A stretch of 64,000 nt of DNA from Pseudoalteromonas rubra (GTDB lineage: Bacteria > Pseudomonadota > Gammaproteobacteria > Enterobacterales > Alteromonadaceae), in contig NZ_CP013611.1 in the NCBI RefSeq assembly GCF_001482385.1, positions 682,001 through 746,000 of the forward strand, read 5' to 3'. Position 1 is the first letter of the stretch, and each line of letters opens with the position of its first letter. Both the position numbers and the translations under genes were made by a program. This document shows, piece by piece, positions 22,055 through 30,850 of this stretch. Below the pieces are notes generated by a model. It saw only the letters and a list, made by a program, of their open reading frames with translations, was not told where the DNA came from and made no database searches.

Positions 22055-23098
22055 ATGAGTTTTACACTTTTACCCGAGTGGGCAACACAAGACGCCGTGA
22101 TGCTCACCTGGCCACATCAAAATACTGACTGGGCAGACATATTACCCCAGGTTGAACCCGTTTATATCGCCTTGTGTCAGCAGATCACTCAAGTTGAGAA
22201 GGTCGTTATTGTTGCGAACAATGTCGAGCTGAAAGCACATATAAAACAGAAGCTAACAGAAGCAGATGTCGACATGACACAAATTGTGTTCGTGGATGCC
22301 CCCTGTAACGATACCTGGGCGCGTGATCATGGACCACTGACTACGCAAGACGCGTCAGGTCGACTCTCCATAAAAGACTTCACCTTTAATGGTTGGGGTA
22401 ACAAGTTTGCAGCTGAGCTTGACAATCAGATTAATGCGCACCTGCACGCTAAGGTGGTTAATCCCCAAAATCACTATGAAGCTATTGACCTGGTGCTTGA
22501 AGGCGGTGGGATTGAAATCGACGAAGCTGGCACTTTGTTAACCACGTCTGAGTGCTTGCTTAACCCAAATCGTAATCCGCACCTGACTAAAACCGAGCTA
22601 GAGCAAAAACTGAGCGAGATTTTAGGTGCCAAACAGTTTCTCTGGGTAGACCATGGCTTCCTGGCCGGTGATGATACCGACAGTCACATTGATACACTGG
22701 TCCGCTTTGCCCCTAATAATACGTTGGTGTACGTCAGCTGCGACGATCCAAAAGATGCGCATTATGAAGCCCTCAGTGCGATGGAGACACAACTGAAGTC
22801 ATTCCGTACGCCACAAGGCCAGCCATATAACCTGATCGCCCTGCCCTGGCCTAAAGCCGTATTCAATGATGAAGGCGAGCGTTTGCCGGCCACATACGCA
22901 AATTATCTGATCATCAACGATACCGTTTTGATGCCGCTTTACGGCGATGACAACGACGCCCGCGCACTGACTCAATTGCAAAGCGCACACCCGGAGCGCA
23001 CCGTCATTGGCATTGACTGCCTGCCTATTATTCATCAGTTTGGCAGCCTCCACTGTATCACAATGCAGCTACCCGCCGGATTTTTAAAACAGGACTAA
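22055..23098 (+). CDS. aguA: Agmatine deiminase
   Basis: A 347-residue enzyme of the guanidino-group-modifying (PPAD) superfamily, converting agmatine to N-carbamoylputrescine and ammonia. Substrate and catalytic segments are visible: WARDHGP (Asp/His), the GGGIE block, DDTDSHIDTLVRF (catalytic His and Asp) and the C-terminal Cys in SLHCITMQLP. I chose ATG 22055; the ORF begins at a TTG (22040). It lies 5 bp upstream of aguB, so the two form the agmatine branch of putrescine synthesis. Confidence 0.92.
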   Translation: MSFTLLPEWATQDAVMLTWPHQNTDWADILPQVEPVYIALCQQITQVEKVVIVANNVELKAHIKQKLTEADVDMTQIVFVDAPCNDTWARDHGPLTTQDASGRLSIKDFTFNGWGNKFAAELDNQINAHLHAKVVNPQNHYEAIDLVLEGGGIEIDEAGTLLTTSECLLNPNRNPHLTKTELEQKLSEILGAKQFLWVDHGFLAGDDTDSHIDTLVRFAPNNTLVYVSCDDPKDAHYEALSAMETQLKSFRTPQGQPYNLIALPWPKAVFNDEGERLPATYANYLIINDTVLMPLYGDDNDARALTQLQSAHPERTVIGIDCLPIIHQFGSLHCITMQLPAGFLKQD

Positions 23099-23103
23099 TT
23101 TTA

Positions 23104-23994
23104 ATGAGTAACAACACGTTGAAAGTCGCACTGGTTCAGCACAGTAATAGCGCCGATTTACAAAACAACCTGGATAAGTCCATTGCCGGGATCCGCGATG
23201 CAGCGGCTCAGGGCGCGAAACTCGTGGTATTACAAGAGCTGCACCGCAGCCTGTATTTTTGTCAGACTGAAGACACCGACCTGTTTGACCTGGCTGAGAC
23301 TATTCCGGGCCCAAGCAGCGATGTATTTTGTCAGCTTGCCAAAGAGCTAAACCTGGTAATTGTCGCTTCGCTTTTCGAAAAACGTGCAACCGGCTTGTAT
23401 CACAATACAGCAGTTGTCTTTGAAACCGATGGCAGTATTGCCGGTCAGTATCGAAAAATGCACATTCCTGACGATCCGGGCTTTTATGAAAAATTCTATT
23501 TTACACCAGGCGACATGGGCTTTTCGCCTATCCAAACCTCTGTAGGTAAACTGGGTGTATTGGTATGTTGGGATCAATGGTTCCCGGAAGGCGCGCGCTT
23601 AATGGCCATGGCCGGTGCTGATATGCTGATTTACCCGACTGCAATAGGTTGGGACCCTCGCGACGAGCAGGACGAACAAATTCGTCAGCGCGACGCCTGG
23701 ATGATCGCACAACGCGCCCATGCCGTATCTAACGGTTTGCCCGTTTTAAGTGTTAACCGTGTTGGCCACGAAGCCGACCCAAGCGGCCAAAGTGAAGGGA
23801 TCCAGTTCTGGGGTAACTCCTTTGTCGCAGGGCCACAGGGCGAGCTACTAGCACATGGCAGCGAATCTGAAGAACAACTTTTGGTGGTTGAACTTGATCA
23901 GAGCCGCAGTGAGTCCGTCAGACGAATTTGGCCATACCTGAGAGATCGTCGTATCGACCACTATCAGGACCTATGCAAAATTTACCGGGATTAA
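23104..23994 (+). CDS. aguB: N-carbamoylputrescine amidase
   Basis: A 296-residue carbon-nitrogen hydrolase that releases putrescine, CO2 and ammonia from N-carbamoylputrescine. The nitrilase catalytic triad is visible: Glu in VVLQELHRS (about residue 44), Lys in YRKMHIPDD (about 118) and Cys in GVLVCWDQWFPE (about 155). It follows aguA after 5 bp and is certainly co-transcribed. Together they bypass ornithine decarboxylase. The length and the residues around the triad match plant and bacterial AguB. Confidence 0.95.
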   Translation: MSNNTLKVALVQHSNSADLQNNLDKSIAGIRDAAAQGAKLVVLQELHRSLYFCQTEDTDLFDLAETIPGPSSDVFCQLAKELNLVIVASLFEKRATGLYHNTAVVFETDGSIAGQYRKMHIPDDPGFYEKFYFTPGDMGFSPIQTSVGKLGVLVCWDQWFPEGARLMAMAGADMLIYPTAIGWDPRDEQDEQIRQRDAWMIAQRAHAVSNGLPVLSVNRVGHEADPSGQSEGIQFWGNSFVAGPQGELLAHGSESEEQLLVVELDQSRSESVRRIWPYLRDRRIDHYQDLCKIYRD

Positions 23995-24109
23995 TCTATC
24001 CCAAAACGGCCTCGACATGGCGTCAGGCCGCTTTGCTTTATTATCGCTAAGCGCGAGTCGAATTACATTAAGTGCAATAAAAACAACATGCAGTAACAGG
24101 AGTATATGA

Positions 24110-27100
24110 ATGGCAACAGCGCAGTGGAACAAACTTCCCTGGGTCAAATCGCAAAAGGATAAAATCCATTGGGGCCAGCTGGTCGGTAGCAGTATGTCCA
24201 TTGCCATCAGTGAAGGCGTCAGACAACATGATGCATTGGTTGTGGTGGTGACACCTGATACGCCAAGCGCATTGCGCCTTGAGACTGAGTTAGGTTACTT
24301 ACTGGGTGAAGACAAAGTTCATGTTTTCCCCGACTGGGAAACCTTACCCTACGATCACTTTTCACCCCATCAGGATATCATTTCGCAGCGCCTTGCCAGC
24401 CTGAATTCCCTGCGTCATCAGCATCAGGGCGTATTATTACTGCCTGTGTCCACGTTAATGTTGCGCACTGCACCACCTGAATTTATTTATGGCAGTGCCT
24501 TACAGTTTAAGGTTGGCGACTCACTGGATGCGCAAAAGCTCAAAGAAACGCTGGCTCAGGCCGGATACCGTAACGTACAGCAAGTGATGGAACACGGCGA
24601 ATTCGCTGTCAGAGGCTCTATTATCGACCTGTTTCCAATGGGCAGCACCACGCCATTCCGGCTCGACTTTTTCGATGACGAACTGGACAGCATTCGACTC
24701 TTTGATATTGAGACGCAGCGCTCCAGCGAACAGATAAAGTCCATCGATTTATTACCCGCTCATGAGTTCCCAACCAACGACGAAGACATTGAACGTTTTC
24801 GTATTGCATATCGGGAAACCTTTGGTGCGAGCAGCGAACAAGACTCCGTTTATATGCAGGTAACCAGGGGCAACTGGCCTGCCGGTATTGAGTATTACCT
24901 GCCGCTATTTTACGAAGAAATTGCGACCATATTTGATTACCTCCCAGAACAAGCCGTGTTTATGCACCTGGGTGACATCGAACAGGCTGCCTCTGAGTTC
25001 TGGCTGGACGTCAATAATCGCTATGAAAACCGACGAGTTGACCCACTACGACCCCTGCTAGAACCAGTGCGCCTTTATCAAAACGTCGAAACCCTGTTTG
25101 AAGGGTTTTCGCGTTACCCCAGAATTCGCCTGAGTGAAGCAAGCCTGGGCACCAAGGCCGGGCATACCAATCTCAGCGCCAGTCTGGTGACTGATGTTCG
25201 TGTTGACCATAAACAGACTGACCCCTTTAAGCCACTGCTGGATTACATTACCGTACAGAAAAAGAATAAAGGCCGGGTGTTATTCAGTGTTGAGTCGGAT
25301 GGTCGCCGCGAATCTCTGATGACCTTACTCAAACCAAGTGGCCTGAAACTCAAAGAATTTGATAATTTTGCTCATTTCGCCAGTGCGCGCAACGATGTAG
25401 GCCTGATCGTCAGTCCGCTTGAGCGCTCTGTCATGCTCGACGGAAACAAGCCTTTAAGTATTCTGACTGAGCAAGAATTGCTGGGTATTAAAGTTTCACA
25501 GCGCCGCCGTCGTAAACACAAATACGATCAAGGCCAGGATGCACTTATACGCAACCTGGCAGAGCTCAAAGAAGGCCAGCCAATTGTCCACCTGGACCAT
25601 GGTGTCGGTCGATACCTTGGCCTGCAAACCATTGATGCCGCCGGTGTTGCCACAGAGTTTGTGACCATCATCTATGCCAATGATGCCAAGCTCTATGTGC
25701 CCGTATCTGCACTACACATGCTAAGCCGATATTCCGGAGGCGAAGAAGCCTCAGCTCCGTTGCATAAACTCGGCTCAGACGTCTGGGAAAAAGCCAAACG
25801 CCGCGCCGCCGAAAAAGTCCGAGATGTTGCTGCAGAGCTGCTGGACATCTACGCTAAGCGTCAAAGCAAGCCAGGTCATTTATTCAAACTCGACGGCCAG
25901 GCCTATCGCGAATTCAGCGATACTTTCCCGTTCGAAGAGACAGACGACCAACGTAACGCCATTGACGCCGTACTGGGAGATATGCAAACCCCACTTGCAA
26001 TGGATCGGTTGGTGTGTGGTGACGTTGGTTTTGGTAAAACAGAAGTGGCCATGCGAGCAGCCTTTGTTGCGATAAATGACAACAAACAAGTTGCCGTGCT
26101 GGTGCCCACTACTTTGCTGGCACAGCAGCACTATGAGAACTTCCGCGACCGCTTTGCCTCCTTGCCCATTGAGGTTGGCGTATTATCCCGCTTTAACAGC
26201 ACGAAAGAGCAAAAAGACACCCTCGACAAGCTTGAAAACGGCCAGCTTGATATTGTGATCGGCACCCACAAGCTGCTGCAACAAAGCATCAAGTATAGAG
26301 ACCTGGGCTTATTGATTGTCGACGAAGAGCACCGCTTCGGGGTAAGACAAAAAGAAAAGATCAAACAACTGCGCGCCGACGTAGACATACTCACGCTAAC
26401 AGCGACGCCCATTCCACGAACCCTGAATATGGCCATGAGTGGCATGCGTGACCTGTCTATTATTGCTACGCCACCCGCAAAACGCCTGGCAGTGAAGACC
26501 TTTGTGCAGGAGCGCAACGATGAGGTGATCCGCGAAGCCATTCTGCGGGAAATTAAACGGGGTGGTCAGGTGTACTTCTTACACAATAATGTCGAAACCA
26601 TAGATAAAACGGCAGCCGACATTGCTGCACTGGTGCCTGAGGCCAGCATTGCCATCGCACATGGCCAGATGCGTGAAAAAGAACTCGAACAACTGATGAG
26701 TGACTTTTATCATCAGAAACACAATGTGCTGGTGTGTACCACCATCATAGAAACCGGTATAGATATTCCGTCTGCTAATACCATCATCATGGACCGTGCC
26801 GACAAACTGGGTCTGGCACAGATGCACCAGTTACGTGGTCGGGTTGGTCGTAGCCACCATCAGGCTTATGCCTACTTGCTGACCCGCAACAGCCAAACGC
26901 TGACCAAAGATGCCGTGAAACGGCTTCAGGCCATCGAATCACTTGAAGACCTCGGCGCCGGTTTTGCCTTGGCGACGCACGATTTGGAGATCCGGGGCGC
27001 AGGTGAACTACTGGGTGACGAACAGAGCGGTCAGATCCAGACCGTGGGCTTTACCCTCTACATGGAAATGCTTGAGCAGGCTGTACAAGCGCTCAAAGAC

Positions 27101-27583
27101 GGTAAAGAGCCAACCCTGGAGAATCTGCTACAACAGCAAAGCGATGTGGACCTGAAAATTCCAGCGCTGCTGCCTGATGATTACATCCATGATGTGAACA
27201 TGCGCCTGAGTATGTACAAGCGTATTGCCAGCGCCAATGATGAAGACACGCAGGACGAGCTGAAGGTCGAGCTGATTGACCGCTTTGGATTACTGCCGGA
27301 TGCCGCGAAAAACCTCTTTAGCATTCAACTTTTGAAATCAAAAGCGGCTAAACTGGGGATCACCAAAGTGGAAGCCAACCAAAAAGGCGGCTACTTTGAG
27401 TTCAGTGCCAGTACCACGGTTAACCCGACATTCATCATTGCTCTGATACAAAGCAACCCGACTGTGTACCGCATGGAAGGTGCCAGCAAATTGCGCTTTA
27501 ATATCGAAGAGAAAAATGGTCAGGAACGTTTAAAACTGGTAAATGCAATGATTGACGACTTTCAGAAAAAGGCGGTGGCATGA
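24110..27583 (+). CDS. mfd: Transcription-repair coupling factor Mfd
   Basis: A 1157-residue superfamily 2 translocase that removes stalled RNA polymerase at lesions and recruits UvrA. The N-terminal UvrB-like module precedes the RNA-polymerase-interacting domain (about residues 480-550). The motor follows, with Walker A GDVGFGKTEVA, DEEH box, TATPIPRTL, and TRG motif in QLRGRVGRSHHQAYAYLL. The C-terminal inhibitory domain is complete. ATG 24110 has AGGAG upstream. The stop overlaps the start of csiV (ATGA), showing coupling. Confidence 0.97.
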   Translation: MATAQWNKLPWVKSQKDKIHWGQLVGSSMSIAISEGVRQHDALVVVVTPDTPSALRLETELGYLLGEDKVHVFPDWETLPYDHFSPHQDIISQRLASLNSLRHQHQGVLLLPVSTLMLRTAPPEFIYGSALQFKVGDSLDAQKLKETLAQAGYRNVQQVMEHGEFAVRGSIIDLFPMGSTTPFRLDFFDDELDSIRLFDIETQRSSEQIKSIDLLPAHEFPTNDEDIERFRIAYRETFGASSEQDSVYMQVTRGNWPAGIEYYLPLFYEEIATIFDYLPEQAVFMHLGDIEQAASEFWLDVNNRYENRRVDPLRPLLEPVRLYQNVETLFEGFSRYPRIRLSEASLGTKAGHTNLSASLVTDVRVDHKQTDPFKPLLDYITVQKKNKGRVLFSVESDGRRESLMTLLKPSGLKLKEFDNFAHFASARNDVGLIVSPLERSVMLDGNKPLSILTEQELLGIKVSQRRRRKHKYDQGQDALIRNLAELKEGQPIVHLDHGVGRYLGLQTIDAAGVATEFVTIIYANDAKLYVPVSALHMLSRYSGGEEASAPLHKLGSDVWEKAKRRAAEKVRDVAAELLDIYAKRQSKPGHLFKLDGQAYREFSDTFPFEETDDQRNAIDAVLGDMQTPLAMDRLVCGDVGFGKTEVAMRAAFVAINDNKQVAVLVPTTLLAQQHYENFRDRFASLPIEVGVLSRFNSTKEQKDTLDKLENGQLDIVIGTHKLLQQSIKYRDLGLLIVDEEHRFGVRQKEKIKQLRADVDILTLTATPIPRTLNMAMSGMRDLSIIATPPAKRLAVKTFVQERNDEVIREAILREIKRGGQVYFLHNNVETIDKTAADIAALVPEASIAIAHGQMREKELEQLMSDFYHQKHNVLVCTTIIETGIDIPSANTIIMDRADKLGLAQMHQLRGRVGRSHHQAYAYLLTRNSQTLTKDAVKRLQAIESLEDLGAGFALATHDLEIRGAGELLGDEQSGQIQTVGFTLYMEMLEQAVQALKDGKEPTLENLLQQQSDVDLKIPALLPDDYIHDVNMRLSMYKRIASANDEDTQDELKVELIDRFGLLPDAAKNLFSIQLLKSKAAKLGITKVEANQKGGYFEFSASTTVNPTFIIALIQSNPTVYRMEGASKLRFNIEEKNGQERLKLVNAMIDDFQKKAVA

Positions 27584-28425
27584 TAAGGACAGCCCTTTCC
27601 CTGACATTACTGAGCGCTGCGCTATTGGCCTCTGCTTCGGCCAGCGCAAAACGCTGGTATGAAGTTGAGCTGATCGCCTTCGCTCAGCAGGATAACGAGC
27701 AACTGCAAGAGGATTTTACAATTGAAAATCCCGAGCTGAATTTAAACCGAACACTGGACCTGCTCACTAAAGGCTACAACAGTGCCGGCCAGCAGGCTTG
27801 TCTCAATGGTGACAGTCGTTTTGATCCGCGCCCGGTTACCAGCCGCTTTGTGCAGCAAGATGCGTCCTGGCACTGCGCCGATGGCGTAGACTATATGGCA
27901 CAGTATCAACAACTCCCGCTAACGCCCCACGCAGAGCCACAGGACCATAAGCAAAACATTTACTTGCTCAACGAGGAGCAGCTTAAGTTTGACAGCGTGC
28001 TCAATAAGTTAAAAAAGAAAGGGCTGAAGCCAATTCTGCACACTGGCTGGCGCTTTCCCGACCAAAGTAAAAAGCGCGCACCAAACATACTCGTATATGG
28101 TGGACAAAAGTTCGAGCAACCCGCCAGCTATGTGGCCCGTTTAGGTGCCCCGGACGATGGCTTTATCAGCCTGCTGGGCGAACCTAAACAGGTTGCGCAA
28201 AAGGAACAAGATCCGACACTGTGGCAGCTACAGGGTTGGATGAAAATCCACATACGGCATTATTTATATGTTACCAGTAACTTTGACTATCATTACAAAA
28301 GTGATGAAGGCGACCTACAAAGCGCCAGAATGTCTCAGTTTACCCGGGTATACAGCGGCGACATTCATTATTTAGATCATCCCAAAATGGGGATCATCTT
28401 CCAAATCAGAAAATACAGACACTGA
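27580..28425 (+). CDS. csiV: CsiV-family periplasmic protein
   Basis: A 281-residue exported protein with a clear signal peptide (cleavage near ASASA-KRW) and the RWYEVELIAFAQ motif that opens the CsiV family. In Vibrio cholerae CsiV binds peptidoglycan and is needed for LpoA-dependent activation of PBP1A; its gene also follows mfd. The function here is inferred from that family and position. Its ATG overlaps the mfd stop codon. A small lipoprotein gene starts 11 bp downstream. Confidence 0.75.
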   Translation: MIRTALSLTLLSAALLASASASAKRWYEVELIAFAQQDNEQLQEDFTIENPELNLNRTLDLLTKGYNSAGQQACLNGDSRFDPRPVTSRFVQQDASWHCADGVDYMAQYQQLPLTPHAEPQDHKQNIYLLNEEQLKFDSVLNKLKKKGLKPILHTGWRFPDQSKKRAPNILVYGGQKFEQPASYVARLGAPDDGFISLLGEPKQVAQKEQDPTLWQLQGWMKIHIRHYLYVTSNFDYHYKSDEGDLQSARMSQFTRVYSGDIHYLDHPKMGIIFQIRKYRH

Positions 28426-28436
28426 CGGAAACTACT

Positions 28437-28685
28437 ATGAAAAAAATTTTAACCCTGACTCTGCTCCTCGGCCTGGCTGCCTGCTCTAAAGTAAGCATGG
28501 AAAACTACGACAAGATCGAAGTGGGTATGGACAAAACTGAGCTGGAACAAATTCTGGGATCTGCGGATCAGTGCGAAGAAAAAACCCTACACACTAACTG
28601 CACCTGGGGCAACGATAACAAGCACATAAAAGTGACTTTAGTTTCGGATAAAGTGACGTTGTACAGCAAAAAAGGGCTGGAATAA
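28437..28685 (+). CDS. Small lipoprotein, DUF3862-like
   Basis: An 82-residue lipoprotein. The signal peptide ends with lipobox LAAC (Cys at residue 16). The mature part has a YDKIEVGMDKTELEQILG segment typical of BamE/SmpA-like and DUF3862 lipoproteins, and two Cys (CEE and NCTW) that could form a disulphide. It follows csiV by 11 bp, is probably co-transcribed with mfd-csiV, and is followed by a perfect terminator hairpin. Function unknown; cell-envelope location is likely. Confidence 0.75.
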   Translation: MKKILTLTLLLGLAACSKVSMENYDKIEVGMDKTELEQILGSADQCEEKTLHTNCTWGNDNKHIKVTLVSDKVTLYSKKGLE

Positions 28686-28692
28686 TACTCGC

Positions 28693-28742
28693 AGGCAAAC
28701 AGGTTTCCTTACCTGTTTGCCTCTTATATTTGCATTTTTTCA
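28693..28742 (+). terminator. Terminator of the mfd-csiV transcript
   Basis: A perfect 12-bp stem (AGGCAAACAGGT at 28693-28704 with its complement at 28711-28722), a 6-nt loop and a T-rich tail to 28742. It marks the left border of the accessory island. Confidence 0.85.
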
Positions 28743-28868
28743 CAGCTCGCCTCCTCTCCTTTAAACCCCCTAATTATTTGAGCACAACCATTCCCCTTTA
28801 AATTGAGCATTTGTTGCTCACTTAGGATTGACAATAGGTACACAGACATGTTTTGATACTTCACGAAA

Positions 28869-28886
28869 TATATTGAATACAATATA
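28869..28886. promoter_or_regulatory. Perfect palindrome upstream of the small GG-peptide gene
   Basis: TATATTG, a 4-nt spacer and CAATATA form a perfect 7-bp-arm inverted repeat that ends only three bases before the AAGGAG ribosome binding site. A -35-like TTGACA lies about 40 bp upstream. The layout suggests a repressor operator or a structure blocking initiation. No regulator is visible next to it. Confidence 0.5.
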
Positions 28887-28900
28887 CTTAAGGAGAAAAC

Positions 28901-29068
28901 ATGAACCATTTAAATCTTAAAACGAAGAAACTCAAAAATTTGACCAGCAACGAAACGCTTGCCAAACAAGCAACACGATTTATCGCGGGCGGCAGTTCAC
29001 ATACGAATGTGTGCATTAACTCTGTACAACAATGCAGAACCGATGGTACCGACGGTATGCCTGGTTAA
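28901..29068 (+). CDS. Small peptide with double-glycine leader motif (RiPP or bacteriocin-like precursor, candidate)
   Basis: A 55-residue ORF with a strong ribosome binding site (AAGGAG, 5-base spacing). Residues 1-29 are Lys/Asn/Leu-rich (NLKTKKLKNLT), like the leader of Gly-Gly precursor peptides, and are followed by Ala-Gly-Gly at 29-31. The remaining 24 residues contain two Cys (38 and 45), are rich in Ser/Thr/Asn and end in Met-Pro-Gly. No modifying enzyme or peptidase-ABC exporter is in the window; a decayed RND/HlyD-type locus lies 270 bp downstream on the other strand. Peptides with this leader pattern are known in marine gammaproteobacteria as predicted precursors. The product is inferred. 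Confidence 0.55.
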   Translation: MNHLNLKTKKLKNLTSNETLAKQATRFIAGGSSHTNVCINSVQQCRTDGTDGMPG

Positions 29069-29340
29069 CAGCTACAAGTAAGAGCGCCCCCGTGTGCTCT
29101 TTCCAATCCTGCATATAAAAAATAACAGACTAACGATTTATATTCCCTTTAAACTAAATAACACATCTGCACCAATCATAGGGGCCCCTACGTAGACCAA
29201 GTTGATTCGCTCGTTGATTAAGGATGAGAAAAGCTGGGCTCAAGCCTAAACCGACAGCGACCGATACCAAACGGTAAATGCCGGCCAATGTCTGTAACCA
29301 TTTTCTTGAGCGACAGAACGATATAGTTTAGTGGGGTAAA
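29069..29340. other. Non-coding stretch between the small peptide and the RND relic
   Basis: A weak hairpin (AAGAGC at 29080-29085 with GCTCTT at 29096-29101, then TTCC) may terminate the peptide gene. A 10-bp palindrome (AGGGGCCCCT) lies near 29180. I recognise no protein fragment here. Confidence 0.4.
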
Positions 29341-29943
29341 TTAATAGGGTTTACTGTGTGTTTTGTAAAATAGCAAATAAAACACAGGTAGAAGAACCAT
29401 AGTTAAAATTGTGCCAAATGAAAGACCAGCCATAGCGACGCCTGACATGCCAGGCAAAATATCAATGCCTGGAGGTGGATCCATGATTAATCTGACATTA
29501 TATGTTCTGGTTGTTTGAGACGCTTCGCTGCTAACCTCTTTAATACGTGCCGGAATTTCAATGTCCGGAAAAGCATCAAATACGACTCTAGGTTTTTTTA
29601 CATATGGCAAGTTCGAAATATGGTTTTCCGAAATGCTGATGTCCATCTCCATTTTTGATATATCAACCAATCGGAAGGTTGGACTATTAGCATTGATATC
29701 CTGGTAATTTTCCACATAGCGTTGAACCACTACACCATCGAATGGTGCTTTTAGCGTTGCGTAGCTAAGCCTGTCCTCAGCGGCATTTAATTGGGCCATC
29801 GCAACGGCATAACTCGCCTTCGCACTATTGTAGGCTGTATGACGAAGGTCAACGGTTGAATGACTCACAGCGCCTGGTTTTCTTTGCTGAATACGAGTAA
29901 CTCGATCATATTCTATTAAAGCATTATCATCGTTAGATGATAG
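29341..29943 (-). pseudogene. Relic: RND periplasmic adaptor fused to the C-terminus of an RND pump
   Basis: The reading frame is open from the TGA at 29944-29946 to the stop at 29341. Residues up to about 165 are the middle and C-terminal part of an HlyD/RND membrane-fusion protein: coiled-coil arm, LKAPFDGVVVQRYVENYQDI lipoyl half, and a beta-barrel ending in ILPGMSG. The frame then switches without a stop to AGLSFGTILTMVLLPVFYLLF, which is the last transmembrane helix of an RND (AcrB-type) permease. The adaptor N-terminus with signal peptide, and nearly all of the pump, are missing. This is what one large in-frame deletion of an efflux operon would leave. A GTG at 29868 is unlikely to yield a useful product. 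Confidence 0.8.
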
Positions 29944-30483
29944 TCACGAACTGACAAAGGCGGCATACTCATCAAAGTAACCTGCCTCTTCACTCAACGG
30001 ACAAAACGCGAAGATGGCAATAGCACCACCTCTGACTTTTCGAAACCCGTAATGCTTCAACAAACGCTGACATGCTAAATTATTGTGCTGAACCTTGCCC
30101 AATACGAGTGACACCTCACGGCCGGGCACCAGTATATCCAATGCATTCAAAGCCGCGCTGAGTGCCTCAGAGGCCAGACCCAAGCGCCAAAACAGCGGAG
30201 CGAGCTCAATTCCCAGGTGAATGTGCTTTGTATTGACGTCGTAATCGTACAACCCCAGCGTGCCTATGAATTCACCGTCGTATTCTATGGCAAAGCGCCC
30301 GCCTCGCCCTTCGTAGAATTCTTCAAGATCAGCCTGCAACATCGCCCTGACTTCTGGCTGGGTCAGCTTATCGCCATAATCATTATACTGGCTTACCAAG
30401 GGGTCGTTTAGCAGCGCCACCAGCGCCGGTACATCACGATAATTCACCGGCCTTAGCAGCAATCTGGGTGTCTTAATTTGCAT
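29944..30483 (-). CDS. GNAT family N-acetyltransferase (RimJ/RimL-like)
   Basis: A 179-residue acetyltransferase. The start IKTPRLLLRPVNYRDVPALVALLNDP matches RimJ/RimL-type GNATs, followed by RFAIEYDGEFIGTLGLYDYD. The acetyl-CoA-binding motif A is LAPLFWRLGLASEALSAAL (the usual Q/RxxGxG/A is present as RLGLA), and LACQRLLKHYGFRKV gives the C-terminal motif B. The substrate is unknown. Its stop codon is in frame with, and directly precedes, the RND relic, so it may have been joined to it by deletion. The N-terminus has no competing start. Confidence 0.85.
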   Translation of the reverse strand: MQIKTPRLLLRPVNYRDVPALVALLNDPLVSQYNDYGDKLTQPEVRAMLQADLEEFYEGRGGRFAIEYDGEFIGTLGLYDYDVNTKHIHLGIELAPLFWRLGLASEALSAALNALDILVPGREVSLVLGKVQHNNLACQRLLKHYGFRKVRGGAIAIFAFCPLSEEAGYFDEYAAFVSS

Positions 30484-30583
30484 CAGGTTCCATCATCTAA
30501 AAGCTTTCAATAAAGCCCTCTCTTTTTCGCTAAATTAGTATAAACTATCGGGCCTTAAGTAACAGCCGTCAGGAGTCGTTAAG

Positions 30584-30787
30584 ATGAGCGAAGAGTATAT
30601 TGTCATTCCCCCCACCACTAAAGTATGGTGCCCGGAAAAAGGCGAAGGCTGGACACTGACCGGGATAACCGGCATTGAAGAAAACACTTCAGTAATGTTC
30701 AGCGGCGTGCGTTACACTATTCCGGCGCAGAAGATTGTAGAAGAATTACTGCCAAATTATCAGGCAAGAGAGAAAGAGCAAGGGTGA
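30584..30787 (+). CDS. Small conserved-looking protein, unknown function
   Basis: A 67-residue acidic protein, starting MSEEYIVIPPTTKVWCPEKGEGW. It has a good ribosome binding site (GGAG eight bases before ATG) and predicted small beta fold (VMFSGVRYTIPAQKI), but no family I can name. Its stop codon sits in a perfect 9-bp hairpin (30783-30804). It is divergent from the GNAT gene and converges with the cluster to its right. Confidence 0.6.
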   Translation: MSEEYIVIPPTTKVWCPEKGEGWTLTGITGIEENTSVMFSGVRYTIPAQKIVEELLPNYQAREKEQG

Positions 30788-30804
30788 GCTCATCAGCTCA
30801 CCCG
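30783..30804. terminator. Hairpin between converging genes
   Basis: GGGTGAGCT, a 4-nt loop and AGCTCACCC form a 9-bp stem that includes the stop codon of the 67-residue protein. No T-run follows on either strand, so termination is uncertain. Confidence 0.4.
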
Positions 30805-30850
30805 CACAATATTAACTAAGAAAGGTACGCCACTACCATACCGAATATCT

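Noticed and set aside
23971..24207. 78-codon minus-strand ORF with a hydrophobic stretch overlapping the aguB end and mfd start
   Set aside because: It overlaps two well-supported genes, and no family or ribosome binding site supports it.
29175..29195. 10-bp palindrome AGGGGCCCCT
   Set aside because: A single self-complementary restriction-like sequence with no context; too little to call a site.
29341..29868. Calling the adaptor/pump ORF an intact RND adaptor gene
   Set aside because: The frame lacks a signal peptide and the N-terminal half, and its last part belongs to a different protein family.
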